Part shown: in pieces, positions 32,676-43,271 of the stretch
Layout of the letters: every line of letters begins with the position of its first letter
Numbering within the stretch: the first letter of the stretch is position 1
NCBI GenBank assembly: GCA_009801085.1
Contig: VNWV01000012.1
Span: 1-64,000 of the forward strand
Reading direction: 5' to 3'
Origin: Lasiodiplodia sp. COLG20
Lineage: Eukaryota; Ascomycota; Dothideomycetes; Botryosphaeriales; Botryosphaeriaceae
DNA: 64,000 nt
Position numbers and translations under genes: made by a program
Notes under the pieces: generated by a model
Seen by the model: the letters and a program-made list of their open reading frames with translations, nothing else
Database searches by the model: none
What the model was told of the DNA's origin: nothing

Positions 32676-34197
32676 GGCTGCGATACCACCCTGTACCCAC
32701 GTCGATGACCAGGGTATACGCAACACAAGTCGTGACAACACAACACTGCTATCAACCACATGCACTCCTTGCCGAACGGACCAAGAATGGACTAGAGCCA
32801 TGCGATCAACGCTGCAACGTTTTCGAACGTCTTTTGTCTCCGCCATAGACCAGAACCTTTCGGCCTACTTTATTCGGTTAGGCGCTCGCGCAACCCTCCC
32901 AATTGGGAAACCCAGTGTGCTGAATAGTCTCATCTGATAGCAAAACTCATTCACAATGAGGCAGTGAGATTTGCAGGTAAGGAGTGAGCTAAAGGGTCCA
33001 ATCAAACGATCTCCTGTAGCCCGTTCAACTTATCGCGAATAACAAATACACAACACCACCACCATCTATACTCCTACAGCTCCATCCAAACCCCACAGCC
33101 GCCGGTCGACCACCAACCACCCCAGGCTACCACACAATAACGAAGTCAACTCTCAACCCCCCATCATCACCACGGCGGAAAGGCGTGATGAGGAGTCCAT
33201 ACTCCCAATTCCGAAACTGTGCTGGTACCCACCTCCGATTGTGCACAATGACGCCAATACTAAGTACTTTCACTTCAGTTTGTTCCCAGCTATCCCTGCA
33301 GTCAATCGCCAGAGCCTGGACATCAATGACAGAAAACTACACACATATATATACCGTGACCGCGCTCTTCTTACCTACTGGAGCATCGAGGACACGCAGG
33401 GCCCATGTGACATCAAGGCAAAATTGAAGGGGTACAACCAGATGACGTCCGCAGCTCTTGTGAGCAGAACAACTGCTACAGACCACCACCGCCAGCCCAA
33501 CCGACCACCTCCACCTCCCATTCCCCGCCCTCTCCCCCGCCCAATCGTCTTCTCGCAGCTTATCCCGCACGCCCTCTCCCCGTTCCCCACCGCCCTGCGA
33601 ATCCCCACCCTCCCCGTCCCGCCCTCACTACTCCGGTCCTTCTTCGCCCAGCTCAACGTCGTCCTGCAGCCGGCAGGCGCGGTTCTTCAGGCCGCGGTGG
33701 AACGAGGAAGTGTGGGGGCCCACGGCGTGCGTAGTCCAGGCTGTGAGGACGGGGGAGGTGAGGAGGGTGGTCGGGTTGGCTGAGGGTGGTTACAAGGGGA
33801 ATGCTGGTGGGAGTGGTGCGGAGGCGGTTTTGGGGCAGGGGATGAGGAAGTGGAGTTTTTGGGTGTAGGGCAGCAGCTACAGCAGGAGGAAGCAGTCAAT
33901 GTAGTATAAGAATATTAGCGTCGCGTAGGTATGAAAGGTAGAGAAGATGTTGCAATACGTGATGAAAATTGACTATATTCGATGTACTTGATAAGAGACA
34001 TGAGGACTGAGAGGGCGGCTAACCGGGAGGCGGCCATATACCCTACTAGGCCGATTAATCTAACTACGAAGTTGCTCGCTGCTACTTGTCGGCTCAACAG
34101 TAACAGTATTGTAGAAATCATCGTCTGTCCTTATTGGAACGCCGCCATCGGCGCCATACCAGTACGGAGTCCTCGTAGTTCGAGATGTGGGTGTATT

Positions 34198-36234
34198 TCA
34201 GCTTTGTTTCTCTTTTTCCCAATTGGAATCATCGCCTATACTTCCTAGCACGCCACCACCAGCGTCATAGATGTACGTAGTCCTCGTCTTTCGATATGCG
34301 GTTGAATTTTGGCTTTCTTTCTCCTTCTCCCTGTCAGAGGTAGAAGGCGTGCTGAGCGACGAGTAGCCATGATCATGTATAGTATGCCTTGGAGCCTCGG
34401 GGCGCATATCGGTACGTAGCTTGGATGTGTTAGTCTTAGACTTGTCTTCGTGGCGTTCAGCTTTCGTGGCTGGCATTGTTTCAGCTCGGCGCATCTTAGG
34501 TGGTCTCTGAGCCTCCTCTTTTCCCCTGCGCGTGTCATAGTCATACGAACTATCCCGGCTACCGTGTCCATGCCTGAAGCCTGAGAGTGCCCATGGTTCT
34601 CCCGGATCCTCGCCATACTCGGCGTCAGCGGATCTCGTCGGCTTCCGCGATTTGTCCCGGTTCCCGTGTCCGTGCCTGAAGCCAGAAAGTATCCATGGTT
34701 CTTTCGAACCCGACCGTTTGGACGAGGTCTTCTCGTGTACCAGATAAGGATCTTCCTCATCTTGGGGATCTCTTGTTCGAGAACCATCATATTGCTCTTT
34801 AGCGCGTGAAGAAATTGGAGAAACAGCACTAAAAGCGCTCTCACTGTCGGTCTCATCCAGTAACTCCGAGCCGTCATATGCGCTATCCAAGTCTGACTCT
34901 TCAAGTATTGAGCAGCAAAACCCGTAATAGACGTGTTCATCCTCATACTCGCAAATTGTTTCGAGTAGCGATTCAGCCGAAGGTCTGTTCGAGCGGATAG
35001 GGTCCAGCATTTGCGTTATCCATTGGATTGGCTCGTTATCTTGTCGGTCCGCTTTGAGCTGATTCAACCACAAATCGAGAGCTTGGCGATTGTTTTGTGG
35101 GGAAATTCCGCCCGAGCCGGACTTTGAGAAGAAATCGATCATTTCGTTTACCGTTTTGCCTTTGATGACAGTCTGATCTTTGATTAGCTTTTATGACCAC
35201 AAAGGCGCCCTGTAGGAGGCTTTAGCTTTACGTACCAACATGTCAAGGTAAACGCAACCAAGAGACCAAACATCTGCACTTTGATTTCTGGGCTCCCAGT
35301 TTACAATTTCAGGTGCCACAAAGCGGGGAGTGTATGGCCCACTTCGGCCCACAGTCGTACCTGTTGTATGATTACTCCAGTCTCGCGCTGTGCCAAAATC
35401 GGTGAGATAAACTTGTCCGTTCTTGACGAGGATGTTGCCAGGTTTGATGTCTTTATGTCTGCATTTGTTGCAGTGGAGATATTGGACCGCCGAGAATAGG
35501 CAGCCAAAGAATTGGCGCAACAGAGAAATTTCGTTTGCTGGGAACGGGGTTTGTTGGAGAAACCGCTGAAGATCATAGTCGGCAACCGGAATGGTAAGAA
35601 TGCCGACGTAATGAGGGTCTGTGTAAGACCCAATATAGGTGACCAGGTGTTGGTGTCGCAGTCGCTTCAGATTTTCCAATTCATTCTCAAATGACCTGGT
35701 AGCTTCTTTGTTTTTGATGGCAGACCTCGCTCTGTGGATGCGCTTCCGAGCAAATCTGTCGATGGAAAGTTTGCTCTGCACGTGGTCAACAACCCCAAAT
35801 TTGCCCCTCCCGAGGGTTCCCAGAATGTGAAAATAGCGATCAGCACTGGCGTCAAAGTGTCTATGGCTGCCGTTCTCAAGTTCCAAGTCATTCGCCTTGG
35901 TAAGGACAACCCATTGCTTCTCCATGAACATGTGTCTGGAGACGTCGTCAAGGAAGCTGGGTAGCCGTTTCTGATCGTAAGGTAGGTGGATGTCTCGCAG
36001 TCCGTGATGGACAAAATGGTGCATGTAATCCGGTCGATGTATCATGCGCAGCAGGACATAGGTCCTAGGGCGGAGGCTCCAATCCTGCCGCTCAACACAG
36101 GCAAGCAGGTTGCTGACTTTGTCGAAGACATTATCGTCGAAACACGCCCTGGAGGAAGTCTCATCTGATGTTGAAGTGATGAGACTCGAGATAGCGTTCT
36201 CGAACTCCTCCGTCGTCAATCTTGGCTGGTCCAT
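34198..36234 (-). CDS. Ser/Thr protein kinase, paralogue of the upstream kinase
   Basis: Exons 35236-36234 and 34198-35172, 657 residues. The ATG at 36232-36234 gives MDQPRLTTEEFENAISSLI. It shares the family's N-terminal region (RPRTYVLLRMIHRPDYMHHF) and kinase with the 28307-31659 gene, down to ENLKRLRHQHLVTYIGSYTD. Kinase motifs: GRGKFGVV, RFARKRI lysine, HKDIKPGN (HKD for HRD), DFGTARD, APEIVNW and ADVWSLGCVY. The 63-bp intron (GTACGT..GATCAG) restores DML joined to TVIKGKTVNEM. The C-terminal half is disordered and polar. It contains two copies of an EPW(I/A)LSGFRHGHG(N/S)RD unit about 40 residues apart, then a basic stretch. It has no GAP domain. Such kinases seem restricted to filamentous ascomycetes (recollection); substrates are unknown. 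Confidence 0.85.
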
Positions 36235-36684
36235 GATCGCGAACAACTCTTGTGAACGCTATATTGGCGGATCTGATGACCTCTTTCTTTGGTACTTGAT
36301 AGCAGGCCCACATGCCATAGAATTCGTCCTTCAAGGTGGGCTTTGTTTCCAAGGCAAGTTGAAGTTGGGTTGTGAGCAAGGCTGAGCCGAGCCTGTGCTA
36401 GAACGCGGGGCTCAGCACTTACTGGCGATTGTGTAACCGAAATGTACACCAGCTCCCGTGGCCTTAGTTCTAATTTTAGGCCAAACTGCATGATCCTGAT
36501 GGGCCTCGAAAATCGTCCGCGCCACCCTGAAAAATCTGTCCATGATTATTTTCATGTTCTTACGCATCTTTTGGGCTTCAAGTTCATCAAGCCTTGGGAT
36601 CCTTGGCATTCAATCTGAGGGTAAAATGATCGTTTCAAATAGTTAATCGTATATTGTATCGTCAAAGCCGAGCCACATGAGTCC
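36235..36684. other. 450-bp spacer
   Basis: Promoter of the 36234 kinase and 3' flank of the LACTB2-like gene. No gene seen. Confidence 0.4.
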
Positions 36685-37641
36685 CTACAGAGCAGACTTA
36701 CCAACCAGTTTCCACGTCTCTGCAGAAGGGTCATGAGTAACTCTCCCCTCATTCGTTAGCTTACCAAGCACCTGCAACACCCCTCTCTGTGCAGCCTCAT
36801 GCAGAGTCTCTGGGACGTCCTTGTAAATCTCCTTGACAACTTGCATAGACTTCCAGCTCGATGCATCCCCATCCGATCTGGCCAAAACTTCAAGAACCTG
36901 CCCCTCCCGCTCTTGCCTATGTTTGATGTACTCCAGCACCTTTGCCTTGCCGTTCTCGATCACAGGACCGTGCCCAGGGTAGGCGCGTCCAGAAAATTGC
37001 TGTGCCATACGTCCCAGACTGTCCATATAGGTAGCCAAATCCTCGAAGACAGCGGTGCCGGAGCCGAGCACGTTGTCGCCAGTGAACATGGCGTCTTCTT
37101 CTTCCAGGATCAAAGCCATATGGTCAGTCGTGTGGCCGGGGCAGTGGAACGCCCTCAGCGTGGCGCCGTCTGTCTCGAAGCGCTGGCCGTCGGCGATGTC
37201 CAGCTGGGTTCCTTCATCCGGCTGGTTCTTGTAGACCTTGGTGGTCGGTGAGAATGACAGCAAGTCTGGAACGCCTTTGACGTGGTCCGGATGCCAGTGA
37301 GTGAGGATTGCATGGTCCACAGACGCGTTCTCTTCCTTCAGGACTTTCTTGAGCGAGTCTATCCAGGCGGGCATGCCTTGGCCGGAGTCGATCAAAAGAC
37401 GCTTCGGGCCCTGACCTACAAGGTAGGTATTCGTGCCTGGGGCTAGTCAACTGCTGCATAGCTCAAGCGAGATCCATAGGTTTTCGAGTTACCTTGCAAA
37501 GTAAACTATACGACAGTAAGCTTCGCGAATGCAGAGAAAACAACAAGAAAAACCTACCTTTCCCGGGTTCCCGCCGAGAATGCGGATAACCCTGGGGCTA
37601 AGGCGCTCAACCTCTGGAAGTGCAGCGAGTGTGGTAGCCAT
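36685..37641 (-). CDS. LACTB2-like metallo-beta-lactamase-fold hydrolase
   Basis: Exons 37558-37641, 37493-37505 (13 nt) and 36685-37436, 282 residues. Human LACTB2 is a mitochondrial single-strand endoribonuclease of this fold; related fungal enzymes also act as polyketide thioesterases. Start: MATTLAALPEVERLSPRVIR. Splicing through the microexon gives ILGGNPGK-FTLQ-GTNTYLVG, matching the family. Metal ligands are seen as THWHPDH (residues 78-84), the FHCPGHTTDH histidine, TGDNVLG aspartate and YPGHGPVI histidine. A helical C-terminal winged region ends WKLVGKSAL. An in-frame ATG 11 codons upstream (37674) is less likely by family length. No polyketide genes are nearby, so the housekeeping LACTB2 role is favoured. 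It is divergent from EFM5 over about 230 bp. Confidence 0.9.
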
Positions 37642-37875
37642 GGTGGAGTAGAGCTTCAGCGCAACACCCCGCATCAGCGCGCATGATGAAGGTTGATGAT
37701 GAAGGTGGAGGAGGCGGTTGCGACATTGCCGGATTGGCGCGCGGGCCTCGGCTAGATAAGTAGACAGCGATAAGCTTTAGCGCCGCCTCTAGAGAAGAGA
37801 TCTCTCCGCGCGCACCACCAAGGTATCCAAGTTGAATCTAAAGTCAAAAAGCCCGTGAACCCACCGATGCAAGCA
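37642..37875. promoter_or_regulatory. Shared divergent promoter (LACTB2-like / EFM5)
   Basis: 234 bp between the two start codons, with no clear TATA box; both genes must be driven from here. Confidence 0.4.
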
Positions 37876-38905
37876 ATGGGTTCCGTCCACGACTACGATG
37901 ACGTCCCGTACGTCTTTCGTCTACCTTCGTGCTTTTTGCCATCTCACTTTCCAAATGTGCTGACATGCCCCGAACAGCCAGCTATCCGCGAACGCTCTTA
38001 GTGCACTCGAGGAGTTCCTTGGCGAGCGTGACCAGCGAGCCAAGCAGTTTGAGGACCTGAAGGCCGCGGCTGAGGACGAGTTCGGCAAGAGCTCCCAACC
38101 TCTGTCCATGGAAGCCTTCACTGAAGACTGGAACGCCAGTCAGTTCTGGGCATGCAAAATGATCTCGCCACCAGGAAAGAATGGACCTATTAATATGGCT
38201 GCTAGTACAACGACGAGACGGCCACCATTCTAGCTAAGCAGCTTCTCGATGGGGCCACTGACGACACCAAGATAGCCGTCGTCTCGGCTCCTAGCGTCTT
38301 CATCCAGCTCAAGAATCTTCTCGTACGTTGAGACACCTCTTGAAGGACGGAAAGACCACGCACGCTAATCGCCCAACATAAAGCGATCTGGCGAGTACAA
38401 GGCCTGCCCTGAGGTCAAATTGCTTGAGTTCGACGAGCGTTTCGGGGTGTTCAAAGAATATGTGCCATACGACTTTGTTTACCCCACTCGTCTACCACGT
38501 ACGCAAAACCCCATTGAATAGCAGTAGCGGATGCTGACTGGGAAACAGCTGATCTCAAAGGCCAATTTGACCGTATCATCTGCGACCCGCCCTTCATCAG
38601 CGTCGACTGCCAGACAAAGGGTAACATATATAGTTCCCCAGCTGTTGGACCATGCGCTCACAGTAGCCGAAATAGCCGCCCTTACCGTCCGCTGGCTCGC
38701 CAAGTCGTGGGACTCATGCGCCCAGCGCCTGATCATCTGCACGGGCGAGCGCATGGAGAGCATGATCTGCAAACTGTACGGCAAAGCAGGCGTTCGGACC
38801 ACCGACTTCGAGATCCAGCACTCCAACTGCCTCAACAACGAATTCCGCTGCTACGCCAACTACGAAGCTCGCGACATCTGGAAGTGGAACAATGACAGCG
38901 AGTAG
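37876..38905 (+). CDS. EFM5: eEF1A lysine methyltransferase (EFM5/EEF1AKMT1 family)
   Basis: Six exons: 37876-37907, 37978-38149, 38206-38322, 38384-38498, 38549-38620 and 38664-38905, 249 residues (an in-frame ATG at 37867 adds three). The family methylates a lysine of elongation factor 1A using S-adenosylmethionine. Markers: LSANALSALEEFLGER at the N-terminus, FTEDWNASQFW-YNDETATILA, VVSAPSVFIQLKNLL (SAM-binding strand), FDRIICDPPF (the [N/D]PP[F/Y] catalytic motif) and NLNNEFRCYANY-like C-terminus (NCLNNEFRCYANY). Intron 2 (38150-38205) begins GC rather than GT, the only way to join QFW to YNDETA. Intron 3 ends AAG. Annotated in older databases as an N6-adenine methyltransferase; the eEF1A role is now accepted. 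Confidence 0.9.
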
Positions 38906-39311
38906 GAAAGCAGGTGTGACCAGCAAACGGGCAAGAGTAGTGAATATGCGTCAGTCGCTTCTCCGCGTCGACCGAGAAAAACGCGACGGAGTAAGATCTC
39001 ATCGCAAAGAACCAAGAGAACCAGCAATAATGCAGCTATTAGCAGCACAGCCGTTACCGAAACGGCTACCTTCATGACTAGTAGTATTGCAATTACTATG
39101 CGGTTACCATATAAAATCGTATTAAGGGCCCGAATTTGCGGTTGCCCTCTATTTTGCTCACGTCAGAGGTTGTGATCCCTGCAACTTGCCGGTTGCTACC
39201 CCACCTCCATTTATCCATTCCATCAACATCCGAGCTCCCGACTTCTGCTTTCCCGACAACTTGCATTGCTTCCCATTCCGCTTCAGCAAACACAGCAGCA
39301 ATACCGCAACA
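38906..39311. other. 406-bp spacer
   Basis: 3' flank of EFM5 and promoter of HNT1, pyrimidine-rich close to the HNT1 ATG. No gene seen. Confidence 0.4.
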
Positions 39312-40120
39312 ATGGCCGCCTCCTGCATTTTCTGCAAGATCATCAAGGGTACGTCGCACTCTCCAGCTGCCGCACCGCACAGCCATAGCTCCCTCCCCTC
39401 CACTTCCCCGCCGTACCGTGTCGCGCCGCAGCTACAGCGGAAGGAAGGGATACACCGCAGCTAACCGCATACCATCCACTGCCTACCTACAGGCGAAATC
39501 CCTTCGATGAAGCTCTTCGAGAGCGACAAGACCTACGCCTTCCTCGACATCGGACCTCTGTCGCGCGGTCACTCTGTACGTTTCCCATAGGCTCACTGGA
39601 GCCCTGTCACCACACCGTAGTCCGCATCCCAACAACTCTAGAACCCCTCTAAGAGCTGGAAATCCCAATTACCACTCGAGAGAGCCAATTGGTTGCTAAC
39701 GAAAAGCCTCGCAAAACAGCTCATCATCCCCAAGCACCACGGCGCCAAGCTGCACGACATCCCCGACGACCAGCTGACCGAGATCCTGCCCGTTGCCGCG
39801 CGCATCGCCCGCGCCGTCGGCTGCGAGGACTACAACATCCTGCAAAACAACGGCCGCATCGCGCACCAAGTTGTCGATCACGTACGATAATACCCCTCCT
39901 CCCACAAAAACACCAACAATCCCAATTCTCCTTCCAAGAGCCCTCAAGGCCGATAGAAAGACATTCCAAGTTGCTGACGCTAGTGATTCTTCCACAGGTC
40001 CACTTCCACATGATTCCCAAGCCCAACGAGACCGAGGGCCTCGGCGTCGGCTGGCCGACCACCAGCCCTGCCAAGGAGGACCTGCAGAAGCTGTTCGAGG
40101 AGATCAAGGCTAAGATGTAA
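39312..40120 (+). CDS. HNT1: HIT-family adenosine 5'-monophosphoramidase
   Basis: Exons 39312-39348, 39493-39575, 39720-39881 and 39998-40120, 134 residues. HNT1/HINT enzymes hydrolyse adenosine phosphoramidates (AMP-lysine, AMP-NH2). The sequence starts MAASCIFCKIIKGEIPSMK with the C-x-x-C pair of the family. It continues KLFESDKTYAFLDIGPLSRGHSLIIPK (split here: exon 2 ends GHS). The signature is DHVHFHMIPKP, the H-x-H-x-H triad with the last His as nucleophile, directly after the third intron. Length and motif order match eukaryotic HINT1. All introns are GTACG..AG. Confidence 0.95.
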
Positions 40121-40723
40121 AGAAAAGCAAAAAGGAAAGCTGGGGTATACGAAGGCCGAAGATAAGGCACAATGGATGAAGGGATTTTTATGAAGGAGGG
40201 AAAAGAAATGGAGAGCATTATGAAGAGCGCTGGCGGTGCGTGAGTTACGCTTGATGGGTTGTCGGAGTTTAAAGGAGGCTGGCGTATGCAGGTATGGGTG
40301 GGTGAAGGCGGAAGTCGTGATCATATACCAGCGGAGTTGAAGATGGAGTCGAAATAAGAGCGGTTCAGCGAATTTAACGAAGCAAGACTGACATTTGGTG
40401 AAATAGAGTGTGAAGCTAATGAGTGACATCAAATACAAGCTTCCCGGCGTTGAGCTTAATGCAAGTTAGCCGTGTAGTACTATTACTATGAGGCAGGGAT
40501 ATCGACCTCGAGTCACCTATTCCACATGTGTGAGAACACTCATATAATCTCCATCAATACCGTAAAACTGTGCCGACTCTATTATGAAAAAAGAATATAC
40601 GCAGGTACAATAGCACAGCAAGCCGCCCCTCAACTTCAACATCCTCCGCTCGCTCATCCCGACAACGTCTCCGATCGCTAAACCCCTCATAACCGGCAAC
40701 AATCCTGTCCCGAAACGGGATGG

Positions 40724-40919
40724 TCAAAGGATCGTTCTGGGGTAGTTCACTTTCATCCCATCATAGTAAAACGCAAGGGAGTGGTGCCGGCGGCGATGAG
40801 GCCCATCATCTTCCATGAAGTATTCGTCAACAAACTCGCCCCGAATATTGGGACCTGCATTAACGGGAGAGTCGTGCAGGTTGTCCGCATACAATGGACC
40901 AGTGAACTGGTGATCGTCG

Positions 40920-40956
<37 letters not shown>

Positions 40957-41024
40957 GATCCGAACGCTCATGATGTATGTTCTGTTGCTCGCTCTCTTCC
41001 CAAGCGTCACTGCGAACGTAGTAA
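40724..41024 (-). other. Candidate alternative 3' exon of the CaM kinase
   Basis: The kinase frame reads CAG CGG TGA at 41189-41197, so the stop lies inside a good donor, GTGAGT (41187-41192). If spliced to the CAG acceptor at 41025-41027, the frame continues for 99 codons. It reads YYVRSDAWEESEQQNI, then 11 Gln, then an acidic/His end (FVDEYFMEDDG..VNYPRTIL). The phase matches exactly and the codons look coding. No transcript evidence. Confidence 0.35.
40924..40953. repeat. CAG/CTG microsatellite, 10 units
   Basis: Perfect (GCT)10 on the plus strand, reading as a polyGln run in the minus-strand candidate exon. Confidence 0.9.
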
Positions 41025-41188
41025 CTGGACTTGTCTCCCACAGAAGAAATATGGTATAATATTTGAGATGTGTTCATCATGCAGGGGAAAAAAAAATTGA
41101 ACAGGGCAGGACTTTCCGACAGCAACAAAAGGGAAAGACATGGCAATAAACGTCCACACATATTCTTTTAATCTCAAGGGGACCCGAC

Positions 41189-42564
41189 TCACCGCTGCGC
41201 CGCCCACATGCCCTGCTGCGTCTCCCTGATCCGCTGCTCCTGCGCCCTGATCATCTCCTCCGTCTGCCCGCGGCCGTCGGCGCGGCCATCGATGTCCATG
41301 GCCTCCTCCTCACCCTCGACGGGGCGCGGGATGTTTCCGGCGCCAGGACCCTGATCACGACCGGGCTCGCCGCTGCGGGCGCCATCCATGACGGCCGCTG
41401 CGCCGCCGCCCGCGCGCAGCTGGTTGATGGCGCGGATGGTGTCGATGGCGGCGTGCAGCGTGCGGCGCGCGTTGAAGTTCTTCTTGACCGTCGGCAGCAG
41501 GTCCTCCTTGCCGCCGCCGGGCTGGGGCGTGTTGGTCGTGGGGTCGGCGATCCACGGGTGCGACAGCGCCTCGTGAGACGTCATGCGCTTGGTGGGGTCG
41601 ATGGTCAAGCAGCGCTTGATGAACTCACGCGCCGTTTGCGACACGCCGCGCCAGTACTCGAGCGGCGTGAACGAGTAGTCGGCCACCAGGATGGCCTGCA
41701 TCTCCTCGAGGTTGGAGTCGCGGTCGAACGGCGTGTAACCGCACAGGAGGAAGTAGGTGATCACACCAATGGCCCAGATGTCGCTGTGTGTTTGGACTGT
41801 CAGCTTCTCTGCTCTCTCAACATCTGGCATGCCACGTGTGACTTACACAGGCTTGCCGTGACCAGTCTTCTTGAAGATCTCAGGCGCCATGTAGCCAGGC
41901 GTGCCGCAGGTGGTCGTCAGCACGTGGAACTGCTCCTCATCCATGATCCTACTCAATCCGAAATCGGCAATCAGAAGGTCTGCATTGTCCTCAGGCGTGC
42001 GGAAGAGCAGGTTCTCGGGCTTCAGGTCACGGTGGACAATGCCGTGGTCGTGCAGGTATGCGACGGCTGAGAGAGTGGCACGGATGAGGTCTGCGGCATC
42101 GGACTCGTAGTAGCTGCCCTTACGGCAAATGCGGTCGAAAAGCTCTCCACCAAGCGCAAGATCGGTAACAAGGTACACTGGCGAGTTGTTCCATCAGCGC
42201 GCCTGCGGGGAGCGTTGAGAAAGATGCGGAGCGAGCTTACGGTTGTTCATAGTCTCAAAGTAGTCTACCAGCGTGAGGATATTCTGGTGGCCCATTGAGA
42301 CCCTCTTAAGCACGGCAATCTCGTTGCGAACCTGGCACATCGATCAGCTTCCTATGCGAGGCTGGAAAGACGAGCGCGTCCACGCACCATATGTTCCCTC
42401 CCCGCCATCAGGCGCTTGTTGATCACCTTCGCCGCATAGTATCGTCCAGTGTCGATGTGGACGCATTCCTTGACCACCGAGTAACTGCCCGCACCCAAGG
42501 TCTTGCCAGTCTTGTATCTGCAAGGCTGTATCTGCGCTTGCGCGCCGTTCGGAGGTGCCGCCAT
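41189..42564 (-). CDS. Calcium/calmodulin-dependent protein kinase
   Basis: Exons 42388-42564, 42241-42331, 41847-42177 and 41189-41783, 397 residues. CaMKs phosphorylate targets in response to calcium via calmodulin. Motifs: GAGSYSVV glycine loop, YYAAKVI lysine, VSMGHQNILTLVDYFE, HRDLKPENLL, DFGLSR, TCGTPGYMAPEI and PVDIWAIGVITYFLLCGYTPF. The DIWAIG block is split by intron 3 (GTAAGT). After the kinase domain, NFNARRTLHAAIDTIRAIN fits the autoinhibitory/calmodulin-binding helix of fungal CmkA-type kinases. The tail is Glu/Gln/Arg-rich and ends QQGMWAAQR. An alternative spliced C-terminus is possible (see 40724-41024). Length matches Aspergillus CmkA-type enzymes. Confidence 0.93.
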
Positions 42565-43271
42565 GTTGAGATCGACTGCTTTCGAATCCGGGCGGGGCGC
42601 GAGAGAAGAGGGAGAGGGTGAATCGGGGAAGGGTGGGGAGCGTGTAGTGGGTCTGAGTTGGCCGGTTTAGCTTTGGATCTGGACCGTCCGGCTCGACGAG
42701 GGGTGCAATGAAGAGGATTGGGATCGCGAGGCTGGCCGCGCGGGCGGCGCGTTCCGGGGCGGAAAGTTGGGCTGTGAGCGGAGCGGTATGATCAGCGCGA
42801 CGGCGCCTCCTGTCGTAAACTACGGGACGGCACCGGCTTCAAATTTTGAATACGCGCTCTCGCAACTGCGGAAATTGTTGTGAGGGGAAAGAGCGCATCA
42901 AACAGCCGCGTGAAACGCCCCTCATGGTCAGGTGTTCCATGTACGACGCGGGGCTGCTCGTGTCGAATCAAGGGTCCGCCACCAAATGCTCCACGAGCCC
43001 GGCGGCCTTGCGGGGATGCATCCAACGTACACATTCGAACGGGAAATTCACTTGCGAATCAGCGCACCAGAGAGGATATCATTCACTACCCACACAAAGA
43101 AAAACAAGAAGTCAAGTAGCCGCTGTCGATGGATGCTGTTCCCATGTGTCCCTGCCCTCCTGAGATTCACGCCAGCGTTCTCCAAATACCGCATTACTCC
43201 CTATACCTTTAAAACTCCTGGAAAAGTTACTCGCGCCGTCTGCGGCCGATTCTGCCTTTCTTTTTTTCTGT
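42565..43271. other. 0.7 kb spacer
   Basis: CaM kinase promoter and 3' flank of the BSD2-like gene; no gene seen. Confidence 0.4.

Larger units (their letters stand above)
31660..34197. other. 2.5 kb gene-poor spacer between the two kinases
   Basis: It contains an 18-nt T tract (32520-32537), a 17-bp inverted repeat, repeat copy 2, and a CT-rich to GC-rich segment at 33440-33870. The last shows two overlapping coding-like frames but no recognisable protein. No gene is called. Confidence 0.45.
40121..41188. other. 1.07 kb convergent spacer
   Basis: 3' flanks of HNT1 and the CaM kinase. It contains a minus-strand candidate extra exon of the kinase (40724-41024) with a CAG repeat; otherwise no gene is seen. 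Confidence 0.45.

Noticed and set aside
36685..37641. Polyketide thioesterase of a secondary-metabolite cluster
   Set aside because: No synthase or tailoring genes nearby; family context favours the LACTB2 housekeeping type.
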